From the NCBI RefSeq assembly GCF_000149955.1, contig NC_030997.1, forward strand, positions 124,001 to 188,000: 64,000 nt of DNA, in the 5' to 3' direction. The notes under the pieces were generated by a model. That model was not told the DNA's origin, did not search any database, and saw nothing but the letters and a program-made list of their open reading frames with translations. The stretch comes from Fusarium oxysporum f. sp. lycopersici 4287 (Eukaryota; Ascomycota; Sordariomycetes; Hypocreales; Nectriaceae). The translations under genes were made by a program, and so were the position numbers. Positions 42,924 through 53,200 of this stretch are shown one piece after another. Position 1 is the first letter of the stretch. Every line of letters begins with the position of its first letter.

Positions 42924-44022
42924 TTAAAGATTCTCCTGTGCCCATTCATCTAGATTACCGTAAACATGTAGCCAAAGGGAAGTATGGTCCAGATCCTAGC
43001 ACGAGTTAAGTTAGCTTCTCTATTCCTGCGTCATTGAGCAAATGGATATATCACTTACATGCGTCCTCGGATCGGCATCAACCTCTCTAAACGCCTTGAT
43101 AGCAGCTTCACCCGCCGTCGGCGTAATGCCAACCTTTTTCGCAGCCTCGATACCAATAATAAGGTCTTTCACACTGAGCGCCGGCGCAAACGCTCTCTTA
43201 TACTTGTTGCTAGACGGGGCCTCAGGAACAAGACCAGGGACCGGCTGCTCGAGTCCCATCACCCAAGAATTCGCAGTTCCCTCTCTAATGCACTTAAAGA
43301 GAGCTTTCTTGTCGATTCCGTATTTGAGCCCGATTGCCATTCCTTCCGTTGCGACCAGGTTGTTGGCGAGGGTGATGTAGTTGTGCGCTATCTTAGCAAC
43401 TTGACCCATGCCAAGACCGCCGCAGAATGTGATTGTGCTGGGTATACCAACGAGGGATAAGGTGTCATAGATACGCTGGCCTATTTTGTCGTCTGCGTTT
43501 GGCTCGGGATGGCCGACCATGAAGGATAGGGTTCCTGCGTTGGCACCCCACATTCCACCTGATACCGTAGCTTCGACAAAGCTACCAAGTCCAGCATCGA
43601 TGATTGTCTTGCCAAGCTCCTGTGTAAACTCAATCTCAATGGTACTGCAGTCAATCATCAGGCGCTCAGGGTTCTTGGTAGCTGCGATGACACCATTTTC
43701 GGGATCGAGATAGACCTTGCGAACATGGGGGCCTGCGGGAAGACTGGAGAGGACGACTCCAGCGCCGACTTTGTTTACAAGATCTTTTGGCGAGGAAGCG
43801 ACTTCGATCTTGCCATAGCTGCCGAAGTCGTTGATGAGTCGTTGGATAATGGCCTGATCGAGGTCTAGAACCTGAAGAGTTGAGGAAGCGGGAATCTTCT
43901 TGCGGAGGTTACTGGCTATGCCATAGCCGATGATGCCAAGGCCTTGATGGATTAAGTTCTTGTTTGTTTATAAATGTTCTGAGGTTTGAAAACATACCAA
44001 TAACACCGAAATCTGTCGCCAT
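42924..44022 (-). CDS. NAD(P)-dependent 3-hydroxyacid dehydrogenase, 3-hydroxyisobutyrate dehydrogenase-like (326 aa)
   Basis: Exons 44022-43998, 43942-43059 and 42995-42924. N-terminal Rossmann fold with the dinucleotide motif IGLGIIGYGIA, formed across intron 1. Then VVLSSLPAGPHVR, MIDCSTIEIE, a substrate loop EATVSGGMWGANAGT (in place of the usual DAPVSGG) and SFMVGHPEPN. The catalytic Lys and following Asn are in GLGMGQVAKIAHNY. These beta-hydroxyacid dehydrogenases oxidise 3-hydroxyacids (3-hydroxyisobutyrate, tartronate semialdehyde and similar) with NAD(P). The last exon (DLDHTSLWLHVYGNLDEW...) is reached by a GTAAGT donor with a GCTAAC branch site. Reading through would end 13 codons later at a false stop (43020). 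Convergent with the enolase-superfamily gene, suggesting consecutive steps in one degradation route. Confidence 0.88.
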
Positions 44023-45084
44023 TGCTATAAACGATGATCGTTGTCGACGCAGGTGTCCTTGGAGAGGCAGTAGTCAGGCAATTGAGTGCGAAACACAGCA
44101 CGAAGCTATTTCTCTGGTGACGTTGAGTGATTCCCAAGGCACGAAGCTGATCCTTCTTATCATTTTCTCCATGAACATAGATTTCAGTGCATGACCCCGT
44201 CTTCGCCCGCTCACGTGAGCCACCGACTTCATCACTAGCCTCTCGAATCCCTCCTCGGCCTACTTGCAATTCCCCTATTGACTCTGAATCTTTCTCCTCA
44301 TGATGGCGGGGACGCACCCACGGTCCGAGTAGAACTAAGCCTTTTTGCATGGCTGTGGGGACGGTCCGTGTTGATGTTGCTCTGTGATAGGCCCAAGGTT
44401 TGGAATTGTCCAAATCCCCAAATTCACCAGAGATTCGAGTTTGACAATGATTACAGCTCTAGGCCCGAGGAGACCCGAAGGCGAGGATAATTAAACTTGG
44501 ACGTGGAACTATATACATATTAGACGCGGGAAAAATCAAGACGTTTTGAAATACTGTCTAGCCCTTGGATAGGTGAAAGGACTTGGGTAGACAGGCTGTA
44601 CACTAGAGGTTATCAATAGTACATGAACATATTCTTCGTATTATGAATAGAAATTTTAAATGTCTTGATACTTCTATTATAGGAAGCACAATTGCAAACA
44701 TGGGAGGGAGGTATACGCGAATGCACAACATATATCACGAATAGTTCAGTTTATGTCTGGATTGCCAGAGGGGCTAGTAAGTATGTGGCTTTTCGCGATA
44801 TGTAGATGAATATGACCTTAGCCGGTTATCCGGAACCACGTCTGAATACAATCCATCGTTAACATTTAACTGGTTAATAAAGTTCCTACTGTGGCTTGTC
44901 TGTTTGGAATGACAGATGCGGGGTATCCCTCTTTAGATCCATTGTGTTAGATATAAAGCCACGAGGTTAGCGATTATTTATTAACTTTATCAGCGCTATA
45001 ACCCATTCTTTAATAAGCAAATCTAAAAAGACTAGTATCTCCCTGTCATTGCTTCCTTGCAATACTTGCCTCTTTTAAAATATA
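44023..45084. other. A+T-rich intergenic stretch
   Basis: About 1 kb without a recognisable gene. It contains the oxidoreductase promoter on the left; the rest is increasingly A+T-rich. Confidence 0.45.
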
Positions 45085-45225
45085 TAATCGCTATGCCAAC
45101 CGGATCCACTCTAACCATCTCCTAGAAGAGAAGTAGTATAAAGAGCATTATAGATAATTTAATATTTAGCAAAATTACTACTATAAGCATAAATAGTAGA
45201 ATGCTTTATGGCCCTGCAGTTATTT
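45085..45225 (-). repeat. heavily mutated copy of the membrane-protein relic
   Basis: Aligns base by base with about 37875-38005 (ATGCCAACCGGATC against ATGCCAGCCAGATC, GAGAAGTAGTA shared, GCAAAATTACTACTA against GCAAAATTGCTGTAA). Most differences turn C to T or G to A, the RIP signature. It is not translatable. Confidence 0.6.
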
Positions 45226-45525
45226 AATCCTATGGCAAGTGATTAGATGCATAGCAGCCTGAAGAAGGTATTTAAGATGAAAAAGAGGGGACTGGCTCCT
45301 GATGGAAAAGATTGTTCTGCCTTGATAACTTGGTTTTGCTAGCAACTTGCTTTGTTTTAGCTACAGAATGGAAATGATGTTGAAGTTGATTAACTACTAT
45401 AGAAACCAGTAAGCGAATGATCCAGCGTACGCATCCTCCCTAAGAAACTCTCCACCAAACCCAGAAAGAACATCAAGACGCAAGGTACACTATGCCCACT
45501 CAGCTACAATAACCCAACTGGCTTC
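45226..45525. other. intergenic, nothing recognised
   Basis: 3' flank of the small secreted protein gene; no gene seen. Confidence 0.4.
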
Positions 45526-46116
45526 CTAACCGCAGTTGACTGCATGTGCTGGGTACTTGTTAGGCTGAGAGGTGAGGCGCAGATGACCTTCCCAAGTTCC
45601 ACCATGGGACAGCACACAGCAGCCCATGATAGCTCCATGCTTATGCTGCCAATCAGCACAGTCCTTCACCGCCGCCAGGATAGTCTTCGTCTCAGCCGTA
45701 GTCTTGCAATCATGGCCACTGGTAGTCGCCAGGTACGCATAGCCCTCAATCATATGACCGTTCGAGTCGGTGCCAGTCGTCATGGAGCAAGAATTGTGGT
45801 TCGACTTGCTCTTGATAATGTCGGCGATCTGCTTGTAGATATTTATGCCCGCCTCAGCAGCCAGGATGGTAGTGCCAGCAGCCAAGGCCACCGTAGCCCA
45901 CGCCGTGACGTCGATGTGGCGACGCTTCTCAAAGACAGAGACGTAGCCGGGATCAACGAGGTCCAAAGTTGCCGTGAGGTTGGAGTCTACGCCGTTCCAT
46001 TGCTTGACGAGAGGATTGTAACCTACGCGCTGACTTGACTTGTCATAGAACCCAAGACTCGGTTCAACAAAGCCAAATGCGAGGCAAGCAACCCAAGTTT
46101 TGCTGAGGTTGACCAT
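45526..46116 (-). CDS. small secreted cysteine protein with Kex2-like processing site (196 aa)
   Basis: Single exon. Signal peptide at about residues 1-22 (VNLSKTWVACLAFGFVEPSLG). A propeptide-like segment follows up to FEKRR at 63-66, a Kex2-type dibasic site. The rest would be a mature chain of about 130 residues. It begins with a hydrophobic helix (AWATVALAAGTTILAAEAG) and then holds six cysteines (NSCSM, HDCKT, KDCADW, GCCVL, VNCG) and ends TSQPNKYPAHAVNCG. The precursor layout resembles Kex2-processed fungal effectors and killer-type proteins, but I do not recognise the family and assign no toxicity. Extracellular location is likely. Flanked by A+T-rich decayed DNA on its 3' side. Confidence 0.75.
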   Translation of the reverse strand: MVNLSKTWVACLAFGFVEPSLGFYDKSSQRVGYNPLVKQWNGVDSNLTATLDLVDPGYVSVFEKRRHIDVTAWATVALAAGTTILAAEAGINIYKQIADIIKSKSNHNSCSMTTGTDSNGHMIEGYAYLATTSGHDCKTTAETKTILAAVKDCADWQHKHGAIMGCCVLSHGGTWEGHLRLTSQPNKYPAHAVNCG

Positions 46117-47210
46117 GATCCTGATGATATGCGTATGATAACTGCGGCGGCGTCTAGAATAAAGATGAGGAGCAAGAACTGAAGATCTCCCATAGTATTG
46201 GTTGGAAGGGTGTAGAGAATATGTGTAACTGAGGGATCAGAGGGTCTTTTTATATTTGGAAGCACTCTCCTGTCGCTCGTTGCTCGTTTTCCAAGGCTCT
46301 CTCGTTTTCGCTGCTTTGACCTGCAATTTCGGCTTTTCGAAGGATTGAAAAACTTGATCGTGCTGGTTGTTGGCTCTAGTCGTTGGTTGTTGGTTGTTGG
46401 TTGTATATAAATGGACTGAACAAGGGTTTCATGTGGGGGACCGGATGAAACGGAACAATTCACAAGGTGCATGTGATGGTTGTTGGCTCTAGTAAGGACT
46501 AACAACGCATATAGAACCTTTCCCACAATTCATCCTCCTGCATTCCAAAAGCCAACCCATCGCATGTCGCTATCACTTGAAATATGGAAACATGCGCTTA
46601 ATCGTAGAAAAAGAGTTTACCGCCAAGCGCGCTATAAGCTTAACAAGACAGGCGAATTTCCCTAGTATTGGTCAGGTGTTTGGGCTCTCCTAAGCGCTGG
46701 CTGCATCCAGCCCTGATTATAAAGTTTATCTCGGAAAGAAAAGTGCCGGTTTATGCGGCAAATCTTTCGACCTAGCGCTTTGACCGGCAACGCGGCACAA
46801 CCCGTTGGTGTAATGCGGCAAATAGTATTCCTTTTACCAGGTCATTCAGAACACTACTGGTTCTGAGATAAAAATGCCTCAGTAACATTTGCGGAAGAAA
46901 ATGACTGTTATCTGTTGGCCTACTGCTTCGGCGATTACCACTTGCAGGCAGGCGATGGATGAGCTTCGGTATAGCACGAGAAGAATGAGCTGAATAATGA
47001 TCCAGTGTTTACGATCATCACTTAAGCCTTGAGCACGGAAAATATATCTTAAGAAGTAATGTTGAGTATTATCTAGAGAAGACAATCAATTTGTGCAGCC
47101 TAGTTCGGAACCGAGTAACAGGAGATGAAAGCCTCAAAACGCTGGTGTCATCTTTGGCAATACAGACTCTTAGTGAACTACCCTATCAATACATACCAAT
47201 GGCCAACACC
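46117..47210. other. intergenic with short GTTGTTGGTT-type repeats
   Basis: Near 46370-46410 the word GGTTGTTGGTTGTTGG is repeated imperfectly, and GGTTGTTGGCTCTAGT occurs twice (about 46363 and 46478). CGGCAAAT occurs twice near 46755-46820 (TGCGGCAAAT). No gene recognised. Confidence 0.45.
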
Positions 47211-50200
47211 CTAATGAACAACGCTAGCCACCTCTTTCGCAGTCTGAACCCCCTCAACCTGTTCCCCAGCCCACTTATTCCCATCGAATACATGTCTATA
47301 TACGCCCGAATTACTCAACTTCTTATAAAACACATACATTTTATCCTCATAAACAACAGAACAAATATCCCCCTCGATATCATCGCAGTCCGGTATAAGC
47401 ATGGCTCCGGTCTTCTTAGAAAGCGTTATCCAACGCTTCCCATCAAAGGCATTATACCACAGTTTCTTAATGTCAGCCTCGCCGTATCCTCGATGCATCA
47501 GATACAGCTTGTTCTGATAAACCGCTGCCGTAACACCGGATGTCGCATATCGAGCAAGGGTATGTGCCTTTTCCCAGCGCCTTCCGTCAAAGGCAACATA
47601 AGCATACCTGTGGGAGCTGAAGCCGTATCTAGGGAGATAGAACAGGTATATCTTGTCGTTGAATACAACAGCGGTAAAGCCCACGGTGACGTCGTCGATG
47701 TGGATATCAGTGTCGCCCTCCCATGTTCGACCGTTGAAGACATTGTATTGAAGTTTCTCTTGGGGAAGTCCATGGTGGAAGAGGTAGAGTTTGCCTTGGA
47801 AGGTGACGGCACACATCCCTGGTGAGGTTACGGTATTTGGAATAGTCGTGGCAGCTCCTCTTGTCCATGCTCCTGATACGTATGATTCGTAAAACACTTG
47901 TGACTTATGGTTTTGGGGGTTAAGATGGAAATGAAAAGCTTCTTCTAGAATGAAGCTAGGCAGAAACCATCGCTGATATGTAGTCCAAAAGACCAAACCT
48001 TGTAATCCTTGCTCCAAGTCTGGCCATCAAAGGTGCTCCAGTATGGCCAATCTGCGTCGTTATTTGCGCCGCGGTGAATTAGATGGATCTTCGCTTTATG
48101 ATCTGGAACATGAGGCTCAGGCTCAGGCTCAGGCTTTGGATCTTGTGGCGTGGGGTCTGGTTGTGGTGTCGGCTCTGGCTCCGGCTCAGGGAGAGCAGGA
48201 GGTTCGTCCTCATGCCCCCAAGTCGCCAACTTCTCAGCAGCCTGTGAGTAAAGAACCGAAATGCCCTGATTCGGCGCCCACTCAACACGGAACGTCTCAT
48301 GTATATCCATCCACACGGCTTGAATCTCAAACATCAAAGGCTTATCATCCGCAAAGGTCATGTTACTTGCCCTGACGATTATCTTTGTGACACGCGGAAT
48401 ACCCTTCTTCAAGGTATTCAGAACATCCTTGCTGATCTGAGATACCTCTTTCATGACCCTCTTAATATCATCCAGCGTTGCGATGAGATGATTGACTTGT
48501 ATCTCCATGTTTTCGTAATCCTTCTTCTTGTTCATGTACTCATGTTGCGCAGGTAACATCTTGATCTCTCCCTCAATCTCAGCAATCCTCTTCCTCGCAG
48601 CTTCTTGTTTCGGTGAGAGTCTCTCCTCAGTCTTGTCAAGATCCTTCTTCGCTTGCTCGTAAGCAGCCTCGAGTTCCTCGCTCTTCCTTACCAATGCTTC
48701 GAGCAGTCTGATTTGACGATTCATATCTTCTCTTTCATCCTTTAACATCTCCTCGATCCAGGCCGCGAGTCCTCTGTTGACGAAACCATCGAGCGCTCTT
48801 CCAAACTGGTCGATCTTTCTGGCTGCTTCGTTGATCGCCACTTCGATGCTCCGGAAGGCTGGAAGGTCCATTATGGCTTTTCCCGCGTGTCGGAGTTCTG
48901 CGTCGATTTCTTTTCGAGCATGCGCTTCTTCGAGACCTAGCGTGGCTTCTGTGAGCTTGGCGACCTGAGAAGGTGTTAACAAGCTGATGCATGTACGTGT
49001 ATGAAGGGCCAAATGGCACGTACCCAATATGCCTTGTCATACCATGCACAATGATTCAGGTTCCACTCGCAATTCCTCTTCCAATCATGCCGCGTTTTTT
49101 CGAGTCCTGTCGAGGTCAGAGTTTGTCGGTGGCTCAAAGGTCGAGTACTTACGACCCCACCATTGCCAACTTCTGTCCGCCTCCCTGTAGCTTCTCAATG
49201 CATCTCCCCAACTCGCGTCTCGACTATCTATCAATCTCTTCTTCTCTCTCTCCATAGCATCCCTTTTCGCCTTTTCTTTCTTAATCTCATCATCATACTT
49301 CTTCTTCATCTCTGTCTTCTTGGTGCCAAGCCGCCTTCTTGCCTCATCTCTCAAATTTCGCTGCTTTTCAATCTTCTTCTCATTTCTCTCCTTGGCCTCC
49401 TTTGCTTCTCGGTAAGCCTCTGCGTACTTATCGAACTCATCATGAAGTCCCCTCAATAACTCGTTCTCTTTATCAATCTCATCCCGCTTCTGCAAGACTT
49501 CTGCAGTGCACTTCTTTTCTAGCTTATCCAGCTCACTCTTCATTGCTTTCAGGGCAGCTTTCTTCTGGGCGAGTTTTGTGGTCAAGTCGCTCCGTGCATT
49601 TTCGATGGCCTTGTCGGCTAGTTTATGCAGTGCGTCAATACCGTTCGTGATGCCTTGCAAGATAACACCCAAGATGTCAGTCTCCAAGATTGCCTCGAAG
49701 CTCATCTCGGCCCCTTCAAGAGAATTGTGATTCTTTACCACGACATCAGCTTTGAGGCTCAACAGCAAGCTCTCGGTCAGCTTGATCTTGATATCAACTT
49801 TGAGGTACTGCTCTTGGATGTCAAGGTCAAGAAACACACTGATCTCGAGGCTGTAGTACCGGATCCTGCCGTCAATGAACAACTTCTGCCTGTCTTTGGT
49901 CATCTCAATATCCATCGTTGCCCGATCAACGCCCTCTCGCGTAGATGTAATTTCAAGACCGCCGACCTTGAAATTGTCAATGCCGGCTTTGATAACAACG
50001 CCATTTTCATCGAATCTACCGTCGAACTCTCCTTTCTTGCCAAAGCACCACATCTTGCTTGCACCTGAATACCGCGATCGTAATAGCGACCCAAAAACTC
50101 AGCACCAGATGAGACATATAGCTTAAGGTCCTTGAAGACTAGCTTGTCCTCCGCACCTTTCATCTGCTGCATTGCTTGGTTATCAATGAGGACGCCAGCG

Positions 50201-53200
50201 AGCTGGATAATTTCCATGGCATCAAGATTGTGCATCTCAAGTTGGAAGACTGCCTCGGCGCTGGTAACACGTAGACCCATGTCGAGCTTCGCACGGAACT
50301 TTCCAATATCGACTTGTCCTCGGAGAGCAATTTCACTAGGTTCCGTTAGGGTTTTAGACTAACAGTAAACGCGGGACTTACTCTGGTCCAGTAACGAGAA
50401 CAGTCGCATATGTAAAGCCTGTTCCGAACCCGAGCTGAGAAAAGACCATGTTCTTGTTCAGATTAAATGGATTCACCCATTTAGAATCATCAGACATTTT
50501 CCTACCAAGCCGTTAGCAGTGCATCATCACAGCATGCCACCAAACTTCCAATTCTCCTCTTGCACCCTTGAAGCTTCCAACAATGACTCCCTCCACAGAA
50601 ATAGGATCTGAGTCTTTGAAGGTCAAAGTCAATGTTGCGTGGATGTTCAACTCTGGCCCCGTAGACGGCTTGATGGCGATAGTAGTACCGAAGCTGTGGA
50701 GGTATGCAGTATCCGAAAGTTGCAACTAAAACACATCAGTACGATCCAGCGTGGGCATACTTGGGGGCTTACTTTGAAGGACTCGGGGAGATAAACAGTA
50801 GCACTGATTTTGCCGTTCGAAGTTATCGATAAGACGAGTGTGAGTCCTTCCAACTTCTTCTTCCCGTTGAGTTCCTCAAGCTGTGGGAAGGAGGGGATGG
50901 TGGCACAAAGCTGCAGGCCTAATCAAGATGTTAACTCGACAAATTAAAGCATCGGATATGTACTTACCTTTGACAACAGGATAGTTGTACGCATCAACCG
51001 TTCCCAAGACGTCCCAGTTGTCTGGCTCCTTCGCTTCTTCCTCTTCATCCTCATCCTCATCCTCTTCTTTCTTGTCTTTGTCCTCATCTCTCTCTTCCTC
51101 CTTCAAATCCTTATCAGGCTTCTCCTCCTCAGCGACTTTGAGCACATCAAGGCTGTTTATCCAGATTTCGCCATCTGACACCTCATTGGTAATCGCCTTG
51201 GGCTTCAACTCATCACTCTTCTCTTTATCACCATCTTTCTTCTTTTTCTTCTCATTACCATCTTCATCTTCTTTCTTGTCATCTTTCTTTTTCTTCTTCC
51301 TCTCATGAGGTGAAGCGATAAGTGCAATGTTCCTCAATTCCAGGTTAAGAAAGCTATCCTTTGGAATATCATTCCAGATCTCTCTCAACCTGACGTTCTC
51401 AATAGCACCGAATGCCAGCCACTCCCTCTTCTCCTTGTCTTTCTTCTGCTCAGTGTAAAGTCCGACCTTGATGGCGACCTTGTTGATTTCGACCACACCT
51501 AGAACGCCGAATCTGCTTCCTCTCTTGATTTTTTTCGTCTTGTGATCCTTCTCCTTCTTTTCAGATGGAGTCTTGGCAGATGATTTATCACTTGACTTGA
51601 CCAGACTCTTCTCTGCCACCTCACCATCTTGATCCTTGCCGAGTACCTCGGGTTTGCTCTCGCCAGTGGGCTTAGAGTCCTTCTTGTCCTTGCCACTCTT
51701 CTCATCCGGCTTCTCCTCATTCTTCTTGGACTTGAATCCAAAGAAGATCTCCAAGCCCGCTTTTTTAATCATGATCTCAGTATCAGGGATCTTGACGTCT
51801 GAAATACCACCTTGGACAGTCACTCCCTCACTCGCGAAGGTAAGGCTCCCGACTGCGCTCGAATGTTCGTTGAAAGTGACTTTTCCGTTGAGCTCAAGGG
51901 CTTACCTAGTAGTCTTCTCTTCTCTCGACTTCTTACTCGACAACTTGAGTTTCATCTCTTTGGAAGTGATTTCATTACCTCCAGCTGTCTTCTTCTCGTC
52001 CTCTTTTTTCTCGTCCTCTGGCTTCTTCGTCTCCTTCTCAGGTAGCGTCTGTCCCGAGATCTGTGCGTGCATTTTCTTGATGTCAGTTAGTGTAAGGTCA
52101 CCTACCTCAGCCTCCAGAAAGTTATCATCTAGATATGTTAGCAGCTGTCTATCTAATTGCATCTTAAACATACCTCGCGATATCTGTCCTTTGACTTTAA
52201 GGGTTCCATCTCCTAGCTCCAGCTCCGCTGACAGTTCCAGCTTAACCGTGCTGCGAAAGTCGCCCTCCTCAAATGATGCCTTGAGCTCCGCATCTTTCAT
52301 CTGGCGCGCGTTATTAGCAACGCCTTGGAAGCAGCCTCTGGACGTACCGTAACGTTCTCAATACCGTAGATGTTCTCCCACTTGTCCGGTTTGATGAGCA
52401 AATTCCAACTTCTCTTATGTTTGGACTCGTCCTCCTTCTTGTCGGTCTCCTTGCCTTTCTGATCATTCTCTCCGCTCTTGTTGTCATCGTCTTTAGGGCT
52501 TGCATCCATCGTCTTGATTGACTTGTCATTCGCAGCTACTCCTCCTCCTTCATCCTCAGCAGCCTTATCGTCCTCATCACCCTCTTTGTCGTTTTTTTTC
52601 TTATCTTCCTCTTCCGCGGCAACAAAGTCTCTCGCAATCCTGTAGTTCATATCCAACGGGACATTTACATGGGGAACTTTTGTGACTAGCACGGTTCCGA
52701 AAAAGGCAAAGCCAAAGAACCAAGACTTCTTCTCTTTCGCTTTGTTGTCGGAACCTTCTTCATCGTCCTCCCCCTCCTCATTCTCACCACCACCATCATC
52801 CGGACTCTGTTCAGTTGCGCGGAACTTACTAAGCTTGGTTGTCTCATTCTCTCCGCTGCCAGTGTCGTGATCGCCATCAGTCTCACCCTTTGGCTTTCCA
52901 TCTTCATGCTTATCGCCTTCGGGTTTTTCTTTTGATGGCTTGTTCTTGGTCGCTTTGGTGGCTGTGATCTCAATACCCAGCGTCCTGGAGTTCAAAAGAT
53001 CCCAAACCTTCAAAGCTAAAGGTGGAAAGAAGCCTTGGAGTACGAGATTCTCAATCTTGGGCCTCTTTGACCAGTCGCGCGTGTCCGCCAAATGGGCACT
53101 GAGATGAATAGACTTAGGAGGGTCAGTGGGTCCAAAGAGTTTCTTCAAGGCATCACCGGCCCAGGCAAGACTATCCGTGAACAAGACGTCCACTTCGAGT

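Noticed and set aside
47091..47825. Plus-strand 244-codon ORF
   Set aside because: Antisense to the propeller-like repeats; the minus frame has a regular repeat pattern and the plus frame has none.
47945..48017. An intron at the junction of the last two frames of the giant gene (GTTTGG...TCTAG)
   Set aside because: It does not restore phase. Reading through with one extra base keeps the blade pattern (GFCLASF followed by EEAFHFHL).
51636..52352. Plus-strand 238-codon ORF, Ser/Phe/Leu-rich
   Set aside because: Antisense to Lys/Glu-rich coding sequence of the giant gene, which produces Phe/Ser/Leu on the opposite strand; it crosses introns of the real gene.
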